DNA of 64,000 nucleotides from Solirubrobacter pauli (GCF_003633755.1 NZ_RBIL01000002.1:1860001-1924000), one strand, 5' to 3'; shown: positions 29,853 through 38,715, numbered from the stretch's first letter. Numbers and translations: made by a program. Notes: generated by a model from the letters alone, not told the origin.

Positions 29853-30137
29853 TTACCGCTGCGCAGCGGCCGATTCAGGCTCGACCGCGAAGTCCGGGAA
29901 GTCGAGATCCGTCCCGCACCGCATGCACATCTGGTCGTGGAGCTTCACGAGCTTCCCGCAGGTGGGGCATTGACGGCGCACTTCGTCGCGGTCGGAGCGG
30001 TACAGGAGCGCGATCGCGAGGCCGATGACCGGCACCACGACGCCGATCGCGAACCAGATGAAGAACGACGAGCCGCGCACGCGCCCGATCAGGCCTGTGG
30101 CCAGGCCGAACCAGGCGCAGAGCAGCAGGTAGATCAC
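29853..30137 (-). CDS. Small membrane protein with a C-terminal zinc ribbon
   Basis: 94 residues. Two hydrophobic helices (about 1-18 and 24-46), then a four-cysteine ribbon 'CPTCGKLVKLHDQMCMRCG'. GTG start overlaps the stop of the upstream 62-residue membrane-protein gene (GTGA), so the two are coupled. Function unknown; such ribbons often serve as sensor or scaffold modules. Confidence 0.7.
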   Translation of the reverse strand: MIYLLLCAWFGLATGLIGRVRGSSFFIWFAIGVVVPVIGLAIALLYRSDRDEVRRQCPTCGKLVKLHDQMCMRCGTDLDFPDFAVEPESAAAQR

Positions 30138-30322
30138 AGTCGGCGCAAGATTTTACCCGCGAAGATGACCGCGAGCACGATCATTCCGAGCGTGATGAAG
30201 AGCTTGATGATCCCCGCGATGGCACCGATCACGGCCGTCACCAGGAAGATCGCGACGAAAGCCACGACCGCGATGCCGATCAGCTTCAGGGCGACTGAAC
30301 TCAGCGACGACTGATTGCTCAT
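30134..30322 (-). CDS. Very small membrane protein
   Basis: 62 residues. A short polar N-terminus ('MSNQSSLSS') followed by almost continuous hydrophobic sequence, probably two helices, and a basic end ('KILRRL'). ATG at 30322. Coupled to the zinc-ribbon membrane protein gene; the two may form a complex. No family recognised. Confidence 0.65.
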   Translation of the reverse strand: MSNQSSLSSVALKLIGIAVVAFVAIFLVTAVIGAIAGIIKLFITLGMIVLAVIFAGKILRRL

Positions 30323-30356
30323 GTGGCGCACTGTAACGCGCCACATTGAAGAGCGG

Positions 30357-30539
30357 CTAATCGTGTATGCGCTTCAGGTGCGCGAAGCGCTCGGCCCGCT
30401 GAACCTCGCGGTCCTCGAGGCGCAACCGCGCCAGGCGGTAGCGGCGCACCGCGGCGTCACCGCGGCCGGACGTGGGCACCAGGGCCAGCCGGCGCACAGG
30501 CAGCGCGGTGGCGGAAGCAGTCGCGGTCGGGCTGATCAT
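30357..30539 (-). CDS. Small arginine-rich protein, uncertain
   Basis: 60 residues, rich in Arg with a predicted helix ('RLEDREVQRAERFAHLKRIH'). Codon third positions are mostly G or C, which supports a real gene, but no ribosome site or family is visible. The gap on either side is short. It could be a nucleic-acid-associated protein or a spurious frame. Confidence 0.4.
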   Translation of the reverse strand: MISPTATASATALPVRRLALVPTSGRGDAAVRRYRLARLRLEDREVQRAERFAHLKRIHD

Positions 30540-30607
30540 GGACTGAATGGTGCCGGGACGAACACCCTGCACACATGGCCCGGGTGATGAAGTTTCGACC
30601 AGCCCGA

Positions 30608-31234
30608 CTATCCACAGTGTCCAGCCGCCGCGTCCAGCGCGGGACGCTGCCGCTGCGGGAGACGCCTCCGCACGCGCCAGCGCGCGCCCGCGAACGCGTG
30701 GTTGGCCACCGTGGCGAAGCCCTCCTCGTCCTCGCGCAGGGCGAGCAGCAGGTGGGCGATGCGGTCCGACGACGGCAGCGATGGCTCCGGGACGCGCACG
30801 CACCAGCAGTGCACGCGGCGGCCCCGGACGAGCAGCGCGCCCGCCTCGCCCACGAGCCAGACGCCGAGCGCGCCGCGCTCCAGCACGAGGCCGGTGCGGG
30901 CGTGCAGCTCGCGGGCGTCGTGGCCCACGAGATCGCCGAGCAGGCCGAGCGCGGTCCGCTCGGGGTCCTCCCCCATCCGCGCCCGCGGCTTGACGACCTT
31001 CGCCCCGCGGTTGGCGTAGAGCTCCGGGATCACCCACGCGTGCGCGAGCAGGATGACCGCCACGACGGCCGCGACCGGGTGCAGGGTGACGAGCAGCGCG
31101 GCGACGGCGACCAGCGGCACGACCTGGGCGACCATGGTCAGCGTCCACGACCGCGCGTAGGTGGAAAGGCGCGCCGGCGTCATCGGCGCGCGCCAGGAAA
31201 CTGACGCCCGCTCGGGGAGGGCGGCCGCGCTCAC
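30608..31234 (-). CDS. Membrane protein of unknown function
   Basis: 208 residues, GTG start. One long hydrophobic stretch of two helices near residues 32-68 ('MVAQVVPLVAVAALLVTLHP', 'AAVVAVILLAHAWVIPELYA'), then a soluble part of about 135 residues with 'RTGLVLERGALGVWLVGEAG' and two cysteines close together ('HCWCVRVPEP'). No known domain recognised. Confidence 0.6.
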   Translation of the reverse strand: MSAAALPERASVSWRAPMTPARLSTYARSWTLTMVAQVVPLVAVAALLVTLHPVAAVVAVILLAHAWVIPELYANRGAKVVKPRARMGEDPERTALGLLGDLVGHDARELHARTGLVLERGALGVWLVGEAGALLVRGRRVHCWCVRVPEPSLPSSDRIAHLLLALREDEEGFATVANHAFAGARWRVRRRLPQRQRPALDAAAGHCG

Positions 31235-31298
31235 GCGACAGCACCGCCCCGGGGGCCCTGATCCACGCGGCTCGCGCCGCGGCGCCTCCCAGGCAGGG

Positions 31299-31517
31299 TC
31301 AGCCGCCCGCGATCGGCTTGCGGAGGATCACCAGGTCGGCCTCGAGCGGCAGCTCGCGGACCTGCTCCGCGTGCCCCTCGCCCTGCGTGACGACCGCGTA
31401 ATACCCCTGCTCGAGCGCGCTGCGGAGCGCAACTTCGGCGTCGGCGGCGTCCTCCGCCGACGTCCATTCCGCCAGCGTCGTGTGCCCCGTCTGGTCCATG
31501 CGTACGAGCCGTGCCAT
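31299..31517 (-). CDS. Small protein of unknown function
   Basis: 72 residues, ATG start. Looks like a compact alpha/beta domain: 'MARLVRMDQTGHTTLAEW', an acidic helix 'EDAADAEVALRSALEQGYYA' and a final strand 'ADLVILRKPIAGG'. No family recognised. Divergent from the GGDEF-EAL gene with 58 bp between the chosen starts. Confidence 0.6.
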   Translation of the reverse strand: MARLVRMDQTGHTTLAEWTSAEDAADAEVALRSALEQGYYAVVTQGEGHAEQVRELPLEADLVILRKPIAGG

Positions 31518-31575
31518 GAACCAAGCGTACGCCCAACATGGTCAAGAAGCCTCTTGTTTAGCCGATGTATGGATC

Positions 31576-34110
31576 GTGGACGAGTCGACGACCCTGGTCC
31601 GGCGCCTCTCGCTGTCGCCGCGGGAGCTGCTGGTGTGGGCGTACGTGCTCGCGCTGAGCGTCGCGGCCGCCTTCGCGTGGCTCCTCGTCTCGCACGACGC
31701 CGTGCCGCACGGCGAGCCGCACCTGTCCTGGTGGGCGGTCGCGCTCGGGTTCGCGGCGGCCGAGCTGTGCGTCGTCCACGTCCGCTTCCGCCGCAGCGCG
31801 CACTCGTTCAGCCTCGCCGACCTGCCGTTCGTCTTCGGCCTCGTCTTCGCGACCGGCGACGACTTCATCCTCGGCGCGATCATCGGCCACGCCATCGTCC
31901 TGGGCCTGGTCCGCCGGCTGGAGGTCGTCAAGCTCCTCTTCAACCTCGCGCAGCTCGCGCTCGCCGCGACGCTCGCCGCCGGGGTCCTGAACCTCATCGC
32001 CGGCGACGGGGACGCGATGGCGCCCGCCACGTGGATCGGCCTCTACGCCGCGACGCTCGCCTCCGGCGGCCTGACGATCGTCCTGCTCGGCCTCGCGATG
32101 GCGTTCGCCGAAGGCCGTCCGAGCTCCTCGATGCTCGCGCAGATGTTCGCCACCGACGCGCTGGTGACGCTCATCAACGCGTCGATCGCGATCGCCGCGG
32201 CGCTCGTCGTCGCCACCGACCCGCGCGCGGTGCCGGTCCTGCTGATCCCCGCGCTGACCGTCTTCGCCGTCTACCGCGCGTACATCTCCGAGCGCCAGCG
32301 CCACGAGCGCCTGGAGTTCCTCTACGACGCGAACCGCACCCTCAGCCGCTCCCCCGAGGTCGCCGAGGCGCTCGAGGCGCTGCTGGCCCGCTCGCTCGAG
32401 GCCTTCAACGCCGACGTCGCCGAGGTGATGCTCCACACCGCCGACGGCGATCCGCTGCGCACCACGCACGGTCCCGGAGACCTGCGCACGAGCATGGAGC
32501 CCGCCGACCGCGCGATCGCCGAGGAGCTCGCCGGCTTCGTCGACGCCGACCACCCCGTCGTCAGCCTCACGCCGCCGTTCGGCTCCCCCCACCTGCGCGC
32601 GCACATGCAGGCACGCGGGATCCGCCACGCGATGATCGCCATGCTTCCGGGCGAGGAGCGCGTGATCGGCACGATCCTGCTCGCCAACCGGGTCGGGCTC
32701 GAGCGCTCGTTCGGCACCGACGACCTGCGCCTGCTGGAGGCGCTCGCCAACAACGCGGCCGTCGCGCTCCAGTACGACCGGCTCGAGCAGGCCGTCAACA
32801 AGCTGCAGTCGCTCCAGGACCAGCTCCACCACCAGGCCTACCACGACCCGCTCACCGACCTGCCGAACCGCACGCTGTTCATGGAGCGCGTGCGGACCGA
32901 GCTCGCCGACGACGGCGCCGCCGCGGTGCTGTTCGTCGACGTCGACGACTTCAAGACGATCAACGACTCGCTCGGCCACCACGTCGGCGACGCGCTGCTC
33001 GTCTCGGTCGCCGAGCGGATGCGCGGCTGCGTCCGGCCCGAGGACACGATCGCCCGCCTCGGCGGCGACGAGTTCGCGGTGATGATCCCCGGCGTCGGCG
33101 ACCCGCTCGTCGACGGCCGCGCGGTCGCCCGCCGGATCCTCAAGGCGTTCGAGCTGCCGGTCGAGGCCGGCACGGAGCTCGTCAGCGTGCACCTGTCCGT
33201 CGGCCTCGCGAGCAGCCTGCAGAGCGGCGGGGACGGCGACGAGCTGATCCGCAACGCCGACGTCGCCATGTACCAGGCCAAGGCCAAGGGGAAGGCGCGC
33301 TTCGAGCTGTTCGAACCGCAGATGGCCGCCGCCATCCTGCGCCGTCACGACCTCAAGGAGGAGCTGGCGAAGGCGATCGAGCGCGAGCAGATGATCGTCC
33401 AGTACCAGCCGATCGTCGCGCTGGACTCCGGGCGGATCGTCGCCGCGGAGGCGCTCGTGCGCTGGGAGCACCCGTCACGCGGGCTCGTGCCGCCCGGCGA
33501 CTTCGTGCCGCTGGCCGAGGAGACCGGCCTGATCGTGCCGCTCGGCCGCTTCGTCCTGCGCGAGGCCTGCCAGCAGGCCCGGCGCTGGCAGGACGCCGAG
33601 ACCGACTCGACCGTCGAGCCGCTGCGCATGCACGTGAACCTGTCGGTCGCCGAGCTGCGCGATCCCGACCTGGTCAAGAACGTCCTCAAGAGCGTCGAGG
33701 ACGCCGGCATCGACCCCCAGCAGCTCGTGATCGAGATCACCGAGTCCCAGCTGCTGGCCGCCGCCTCGGTCGAACGCTTCCACGAGCTGCGCGCTCTGGG
33801 CGTGAAGATCGCGCTCGACGACTTCGGCACGGGCTACAGCTCGCTCAGCTACCTGCACTCGCTGCCGCTGGACACGCTGAAGATCGCCAAGCCGTTCATC
33901 GACGGCCTGACGTGCGGCCGTCGCGAGTCCAGCTTCGTCGGCATGATCGTCGACCTCGCCAAGACGCTCGAGCTCGAGGTGATCTCCGAGGGCATCGAGA
34001 CCGCGGCGCAGCTGGCCGCGCTGCGCGAGATGAACGCGGGCCTGGGCCAGGGGTTCTTCCTGGGCCGCCCGAGCGCGGCCGCACCGCGCCTGGCGCGGAC
34101 GACGTACTAG
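31576..34110 (+). CDS. Membrane GAF-GGDEF-EAL c-di-GMP turnover protein
   Basis: 844 residues from GTG 31576; an in-frame ATG at 31516 would overlap the divergent gene, so the start is uncertain. Residues about 15-235 hold roughly eight helices. A GAF-like domain follows (about 240-395). The GGDEF domain has an intact GGDEF at 496-500 and an inhibitory-site RPED at 487-490. The EAL domain has Glu625-Ala-Leu, 'IEITES', 'DDFGTGYSSL', 'EGIETAAQ' and 'GQGFFLGRP', all needed for phosphodiesterase activity. Both synthesis and hydrolysis of c-di-GMP are possible. Its stop abuts that of the next gene on the other strand (TAGCTA). Confidence 0.9.
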   Translation: MDESTTLVRRLSLSPRELLVWAYVLALSVAAAFAWLLVSHDAVPHGEPHLSWWAVALGFAAAELCVVHVRFRRSAHSFSLADLPFVFGLVFATGDDFILGAIIGHAIVLGLVRRLEVVKLLFNLAQLALAATLAAGVLNLIAGDGDAMAPATWIGLYAATLASGGLTIVLLGLAMAFAEGRPSSSMLAQMFATDALVTLINASIAIAAALVVATDPRAVPVLLIPALTVFAVYRAYISERQRHERLEFLYDANRTLSRSPEVAEALEALLARSLEAFNADVAEVMLHTADGDPLRTTHGPGDLRTSMEPADRAIAEELAGFVDADHPVVSLTPPFGSPHLRAHMQARGIRHAMIAMLPGEERVIGTILLANRVGLERSFGTDDLRLLEALANNAAVALQYDRLEQAVNKLQSLQDQLHHQAYHDPLTDLPNRTLFMERVRTELADDGAAAVLFVDVDDFKTINDSLGHHVGDALLVSVAERMRGCVRPEDTIARLGGDEFAVMIPGVGDPLVDGRAVARRILKAFELPVEAGTELVSVHLSVGLASSLQSGGDGDELIRNADVAMYQAKAKGKARFELFEPQMAAAILRRHDLKEELAKAIEREQMIVQYQPIVALDSGRIVAAEALVRWEHPSRGLVPPGDFVPLAEETGLIVPLGRFVLREACQQARRWQDAETDSTVEPLRMHVNLSVAELRDPDLVKNVLKSVEDAGIDPQQLVIEITESQLLAAASVERFHELRALGVKIALDDFGTGYSSLSYLHSLPLDTLKIAKPFIDGLTCGRRESSFVGMIVDLAKTLELEVISEGIETAAQLAALREMNAGLGQGFFLGRPSAAAPRLARTTY

Positions 34111-34353
34111 CTAGAGACGCTTGTACGCGAGGCGCGTGATCGCCCAGGTGACGATCAGGCCGGCGACGCAGGCGACGGCGGAGCCGACGTGCGACGTCGT
34201 GCTGTAGCTGAACGCGTAGAGCGCCAGCGCGGGGCCGGCGATGAAGAAACCGAGCAGGAACGTCAGGGCGGCAAGCCCGGTGATCACGGCGTGGCGGCGC
34301 TCGTCGGTGGCTTCCACCTGGCGCTTGGACTCGAATGCGATGACCTGACCCAT
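34111..34353 (-). CDS. Small two-helix membrane protein
   Basis: 80 residues. Polar N-terminus of about 24 residues, two hydrophobic helices ('VITGLAALTFLLGFFIAGPA', 'VGSAVACVAGLIVTWAITRL') and a short basic end. No family recognised. Convergent with the GGDEF-EAL gene; the stop codons touch. Confidence 0.6.
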   Translation of the reverse strand: MGQVIAFESKRQVEATDERRHAVITGLAALTFLLGFFIAGPALALYAFSYSTTSHVGSAVACVAGLIVTWAITRLAYKRL

Positions 34354-34518
34354 GAGGCCATCTTCCTTGAGCGCCGCCCCCACCTGAATAGGACGAGTGT
34401 CCAATCGGGCTAGACTGGGGTCTTCACCCCATGCCCGGGAGGTCTGGCGGCGCTCTGCGCTGCTGCTAGGGTGACTTCGTCTATTTACGAGCCAGCGTGC
34501 AGGAGTCTGTAGGAGAAC

Positions 34519-35142
34519 ATGGGGCGTCATACCGGACCAGTTGAAAAGCTCTCGCGCCGCGAGGGCGTGGAGCTCTTCCTGAAGGGTGAACGCGCCCTCA
34601 ACGGCAAGTCCGCTCTCGAGCGTCGTGGCGACAATCCGCCCGGCCAGCATGGGGCGAATCGCCGCCGCAAGCAGTCGATCTACTACACGCAGCTGCGTGC
34701 GAAGCAGACCGCGAAGCGCTACTACGGCGTGCGCGAGAAGCAGTTCCGCATCTACGTGAACAAGGCCAACCGCGCCTCCGGCGTCACCGGCGAGGAGCTG
34801 CTGCGCCTCCTGGAGCGCCGTCTGGACAACGTCGTGTACCGGCTCGGCTTCGCCGGCACGCGCGCGCAGGCCCGCCAGTTCGTCAACCACGGCCACGTCC
34901 TGGTGAACGGCAAGAAGGTCGACATCTGCTCGTACCTGGTCACGCCGGGCGAGACCGTCAAGGTCAAGGACAAGGTCCGCGAGACCGCCTCGCAGGCCAC
35001 CGAGCTGACGGGTTCCGTCGCCGGCTGGCTGCAGACGGACTTCGACGCCCTCGAGGGCAAGGTCCTGCGCCTTCCGGAGCGCAACGACATCAACGCGCCG
35101 GTCAACGAGCAGCTGATCGTCGAGCTCTACTCGCGCCTCTAA
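34519..35142 (+). CDS. rpsD: 30S ribosomal protein S4
   Basis: 207 residues. Full-length S4 with the N-terminal domain lacking zinc cysteines ('MGRHTGPVEKLSRREGVELF') and the S4 RNA-binding domain ('LLERRLDNVVYRLGFAGTRA', 'QFVNHGHVLVNGKKVD'). AGGAG lies 5 nt before the ATG. It stands alone here, not in the usual rpsM-rpsK-rpsD-rpoA cluster, and is followed by a strong terminator. The 165 bp upstream hold its promoter, but I could not place the boxes with confidence. Confidence 0.97.
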   Translation: MGRHTGPVEKLSRREGVELFLKGERALNGKSALERRGDNPPGQHGANRRRKQSIYYTQLRAKQTAKRYYGVREKQFRIYVNKANRASGVTGEELLRLLERRLDNVVYRLGFAGTRAQARQFVNHGHVLVNGKKVDICSYLVTPGETVKVKDKVRETASQATELTGSVAGWLQTDFDALEGKVLRLPERNDINAPVNEQLIVELYSRL

Positions 35143-35153
35143 GCCTTAACGCG

Positions 35154-35190
35154 AAAGGGCCCGCACGGATTCGTCCGTGCGGGCCCTTTT
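35154..35190 (+). terminator. rpsD intrinsic terminator with UUCG loop
   Basis: A perfect 16-bp stem (AAAGGGCCCGCACGGA and its complement) closed by a TTCG tetraloop and ending in TTTT (35187-35190). Because the other strand also ends in a short T run (from AAA at 35154-35156), it probably works for the convergent ABC-permease operon as well. Confidence 0.92.
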
Positions 35191-35202
35191 GCGTTTAACG
35201 GC

Positions 35203-35931
35203 CTAGCCGGCGCGGATCTCGCCGCGGGTGATGCGGTAGAGGCCGACGGCCAGCGGCGCGACCAGCCACACGCACATCGAGACCCAGAACTGGGCCCACT
35301 CGGTGGCGTTGGCCACGCCCTCGGTCAGCGGCGTGGTGGTGCGCGTCGTGTCCACCCAGTCGGCGACGCTGTCCATGAACGGGATCGCGCCGGCGATGCC
35401 GAACGCCAGCGGCAGCGCGAAGTACATGACGACGGCGACGGCCGAGTTCAAGAACGCGGCGCCGAACGCGATGCCGGAGAGCATCGCGGTCAGCAGCACG
35501 ATGCAGATCTGCAGGAAGACCGTCGGGCCCATCGTCCACGCGCCGTCGACCGCGACGATGGCGACCACGGCGAGCACGAACGCGATCGCGAGCACCACCG
35601 CGCCGAGCACGAGGCCGGCGGCGATCTTCGCGCTCATCACGCGCATCCGCTGCGGCACGAGCGTGAACGTGATCAGCGCGGTCCGCTGCGACCACTCTGA
35701 AGAGACGAGCAGGATGCCGATGATCGGCAGCAGGATGCTCGCCGGGAGCATCGCGAGGCCGAACATGTCCCGCAGGATCATGTCGTCGGTCTCGCCGAAG
35801 ATGCAGAACAGGATCACGACCGCGAACGTCAGCAGCGCGGCGGCGAGCTGCAGCCAGAAGCCGGCCCGCGTGTCGACCATCTTGCGCAGCTCGACCAGGG
35901 TGAGCTTGGGGAACGAGATCGCGGGGTTCAT
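35203..35931 (-). CDS. ABC-2 type transporter permease
   Basis: 242 residues, about six hydrophobic helices. N-terminus 'FPKLTLVELRKMVDTRAGFW' is of the form seen in ABC-2 permeases, followed by 'LVSSEWSQRTALITFTLVPQ'. ATG overlaps the ATPase stop (ATGA). Forms an exporter with the upstream ATPase; the cargo is unknown. A two-component system is encoded divergently, suggesting stress- or antibiotic-responsive export. Confidence 0.87.
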   Translation of the reverse strand: MNPAISFPKLTLVELRKMVDTRAGFWLQLAAALLTFAVVILFCIFGETDDMILRDMFGLAMLPASILLPIIGILLVSSEWSQRTALITFTLVPQRMRVMSAKIAAGLVLGAVVLAIAFVLAVVAIVAVDGAWTMGPTVFLQICIVLLTAMLSGIAFGAAFLNSAVAVVMYFALPLAFGIAGAIPFMDSVADWVDTTRTTTPLTEGVANATEWAQFWVSMCVWLVAPLAVGLYRITRGEIRAG

Positions 35932-36809
35932 GCGGGGGTCTCCGTGAGCTGGAAGAAGAGGGTCTCGAGGCCGGCGCCCTCGGACGGGGCCAGGTGGGTG
36001 AGCACGACGCCGCCGTTGAGCGCGGCGCGCCCGACGGCCTCGGCGTCCGCGTCGACGACGTAGGACTCGTCGTCGAGGCGTTGCGCGGCCAGGCCGGCGC
36101 TGTGCAGCGCGTTCTCGAGCTCGCGCGGGTCGGTGGCCTTGACCAGGACGCCGGTGCCGGCGAGCAGCTCGTCGCGCGTGCCGTCGGCGACGATCTTGCC
36201 CTGGCCGATGATCAGCAGCCGGTCGGCCACCGCCTCGACCTCGCTGAGCAGGTGGCTGGAGAGGAACACGGTGCCGCCGCGGTCGGCGAAGTCGCGCAGC
36301 AGGCCGCGCATCCAGCGGATGCCCTCGGGGTCCAGGCCGTTGGCGGGCTCGTCGAGGATGAGCACCTGCGGGTCGCCCAGCAGCGCGTTCGCCAGCCCGA
36401 GCCGCTGGCGCATGCCGAGCGAGTACTGGCGCACGCGCTTCTTCGCCGCGGACGTGTCCAGCCCGACGAGCGTCAGCAGCTCGTCCACCCGCGCGTCCGG
36501 CACGCCCATCAGCCGGGCGCTGATGATCAGCGCCTCGCGGCCGGAGCGGCCCGGATGCTGCGCCGCCGCGTCCAGCAGGACGCCGACGTGCCGGCCGGGG
36601 TTGGCGATCGTGTGGTAATCGCGGTCGAGCACCGCGCACGTGCCGGCGTCAGGCGTGGAGAGCCCGACGAGCATCCGCATGGTCGTGGTCTTGCCGGCGC
36701 CGTTCGGTCCGAGGAAGCCGGTCACGGTGCCGGGCTCACAGCGGAACGAGACGTCGCTGACCACCGCGCGCCCTCCGAGGCGCTTCGTCAGTCCTGTCGC
36801 TTCGATCAT
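35928..36809 (-). CDS. ABC transporter ATP-binding protein, exporter type
   Basis: 293 residues. Walker A 'GPNGAGKTTTMRML', signature 'YSLGMRQRLGLANALL', Walker B 'VLILDEPANGLDPEG' and H-loop 'SSHLLSEVE' present, with a C-terminal extension of about 75 residues typical of ABC-2 (drug or bacitracin-type) ATPases. First gene of a two-gene operon with the permease. The 110 bp between its start and the histidine-kinase gene must hold both divergent promoters. Confidence 0.9.
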   Translation of the reverse strand: MIEATGLTKRLGGRAVVSDVSFRCEPGTVTGFLGPNGAGKTTTMRMLVGLSTPDAGTCAVLDRDYHTIANPGRHVGVLLDAAAQHPGRSGREALIISARLMGVPDARVDELLTLVGLDTSAAKKRVRQYSLGMRQRLGLANALLGDPQVLILDEPANGLDPEGIRWMRGLLRDFADRGGTVFLSSHLLSEVEAVADRLLIIGQGKIVADGTRDELLAGTGVLVKATDPRELENALHSAGLAAQRLDDESYVVDADAEAVGRAALNGGVVLTHLAPSEGAGLETLFFQLTETPA

Positions 36810-36919
36810 GCCTCAGAGCTTCGACCGCGAGCGCCCGCGGGGGATCGGTCCGTCGGCTCTTTCGGGATCGACTTCAGTAGGGGGTGTGGCCCCGTGCCCG
36901 GGCGTACGCTTGTGCGTCC

Positions 36920-38080
36920 GTGAGTCGGCAGATGCTCCCCAGCGCCCTCCTGCAGGAGTCCGGCGGCAAGCGCACCGCGCGCGACTGGCTGGTCGACGTC
37001 CTGATGTTCCTGCTGGCCGTGCTGGTCGGCGTGCTCGTCTACGCCGAGTCGGCGGAGTCGCACTCGGAGATCGAGAACCTGATCGACGTGGTGCTGGGCG
37101 TCAACTCCGTGGTCGCGCTCTGGTGGCGCCGTCGCTGGCCGGCGGGCACCGGCCTGCTGATCACCGCCGCCAGCGCGTTCTCGGCGTTCTCGGCCGGGGC
37201 GGCGCTGATCGCGCTGTTCAACATCGCGCTCCGCGGCACGCGGCGGCAGATCATCGCGGTCACGGCGATCGGCGTCACCGGCGGGATCGTCTACACGCTG
37301 ATGTACCCGACCGACGACGACGTGCCGATGCTCGTCGAGCTGCTGATCGCCGTGCTGATCACGCTCGTCGTCGTCCCGTGGGGCCTGTTCACCCGCACCC
37401 AGCGCGACCTGCTGCGCACCTCCCGCGAGCGCGCGGAGAAGGCGGAGGCCGAGCAGCGCGCGCACGTCGAGGCGGCGCGCGAGGCCGAGCGCCGCCGGAT
37501 CGCGAGCGAGATGCACGACGTGCTGGCGCACCGGCTCTCGCTGCTGTCGGTCCACGCCGGCGCGCTCGAGTTCCGGCCGGACGCGTCGCGGGAGGAGATC
37601 GAGCAGGCCGCGGGCGTGATCCGCGCGACCGCGACCGAGGCGCTGCGCGACCTGCGCGACGTCATCGGCGTGCTGCGCACCGGCGACGACAGCACCGCCC
37701 CGCCCCAGCCGACGCTCGACGCGATCCCGGGGCTCGTGGAGGAGTCGCGCGCGGCGGGCATGCACGTGCGCTCCCGGATCGACGCCAGCGGCGGCGAGGT
37801 GATGGTCGGCCGCACCGCCTACCGCGTCGTCCAGGAAGGGTTGACCAACGCCCGCAAGCACGCGCCGGCCGCCGCCGTCGAGGTGACCGTCGGCCCGGCC
37901 GACGAGCGGCTGGTGGTCGAGGTCGTCTCGCGCAAGTCCGCGCTGGCCCCACCCGCGCAGCCGGGCGGCAGCGGGCTGATCGGCCTCACCGAGCGCGTCG
38001 CGCTCGCCGGCGGCACGCTCGAGTGCGGGCCCAACCGGCGCGGGGACTTCGTACTGCGGGCGGTGCTGCCGTGGACGTGA
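36920..38080 (+). CDS. Sensor histidine kinase (NarL-partner, HisKA_3 type)
   Basis: 386 residues from GTG 36920 (ATG at 36932 is an alternative). N-terminal half has about four to five hydrophobic helices; then the phosphoacceptor region 'EAERRRIASEMHDVLAHRLS' with His199 and a short HATPase domain ('VVQEGLTNARKHAP' N-box, 'GGSGLIGLTERVALAGG' G-box). No separate extracellular sensor domain. Overlaps the response-regulator gene by 4-10 bp. It probably controls the divergent ABC exporter. Confidence 0.9.
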   Translation: MSRQMLPSALLQESGGKRTARDWLVDVLMFLLAVLVGVLVYAESAESHSEIENLIDVVLGVNSVVALWWRRRWPAGTGLLITAASAFSAFSAGAALIALFNIALRGTRRQIIAVTAIGVTGGIVYTLMYPTDDDVPMLVELLIAVLITLVVVPWGLFTRTQRDLLRTSRERAEKAEAEQRAHVEAAREAERRRIASEMHDVLAHRLSLLSVHAGALEFRPDASREEIEQAAGVIRATATEALRDLRDVIGVLRTGDDSTAPPQPTLDAIPGLVEESRAAGMHVRSRIDASGGEVMVGRTAYRVVQEGLTNARKHAPAAAVEVTVGPADERLVVEVVSRKSALAPPAQPGGSGLIGLTERVALAGGTLECGPNRRGDFVLRAVLPWT

Positions 38081-38715
38081 TCCGCGTGCTGCTGGTCGAC
38101 GACGACGCGCTGGTCCGCTCGGGGCTGCGGATGATGCTCGCGGGCGCGCCGCAGGTCGACGTGGTCGGAGAGGCCGACGACGGGCGCGGCGTGCTCGCCG
38201 CCGTCGACCGGCACCATCCCGACGTCGTCCTGATGGACATCCGGATGCCGCAGCTCGACGGGATCGAGGCCACGCGCCTGCTGCGCGCCCAGCCGTCCCC
38301 GCCCGAGGTGATCGTGCTCACGACCTTCGACGCCGACGAGCTGGTGCTGCGCGCCCTGCGCGCCGGCGCGGCCGGGTTCCTGCTCAAGGACACCCCGCCG
38401 GCGGAGATCGTGCGCGCGATCGAGCACGTCCACGCCGGTGAGGGCACGCTCTCCCCCACGGTCACGCGGCGGCTGATCGCGCTCGTGGCCGACGACGGCG
38501 GCCGCCGCGAGACCGCCCGCGCGAAGCTGTGCGCGCTCAGCGCCCGCGAGCGCGAGGTCGCCGACCTCGTCGGCCAGGGCTGCTCGAACGCCGACATCGC
38601 GGCGAAGCTCCACATGAGCGTCGCGACCGTGAAGGCGCACGTATCCCGCCTGCTCGTGAAGCTGGGGGCCGAGAACCGCGTGCAGGTCGCGCTTCTCGTG
38701 CAGGACGCTTCCTGA
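38071..38715 (+). CDS. NarL/LuxR-family response regulator
   Basis: 214 residues. Receiver domain with acidic pocket 'LLVDDD' and phosphoacceptor Asp56 ('VVLMDIRMPQ'), Thr in 'VIVLTTFD' and Lys in 'FLLKDTPP'; then the LuxR helix-turn-helix 'LSAREREVADLVGQGCSNAD' and 'LHMSVATVKAHVSRLLVKLG'. Starts at GTG 38071 or 38077; the second would give a GTGA overlap with the kinase stop. Cognate partner of the kinase. Confidence 0.93.
   Translation: MDVIRVLLVDDDALVRSGLRMMLAGAPQVDVVGEADDGRGVLAAVDRHHPDVVLMDIRMPQLDGIEATRLLRAQPSPPEVIVLTTFDADELVLRALRAGAAGFLLKDTPPAEIVRAIEHVHAGEGTLSPTVTRRLIALVADDGGRRETARAKLCALSAREREVADLVGQGCSNADIAAKLHMSVATVKAHVSRLLVKLGAENRVQVALLVQDAS

Noticed and set aside
26979-30314. A 1111-codon plus-strand frame covering menF, ilvH and ilvB
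   Set aside because: It is antisense to three well-identified genes and its product has shadow composition without any motif.
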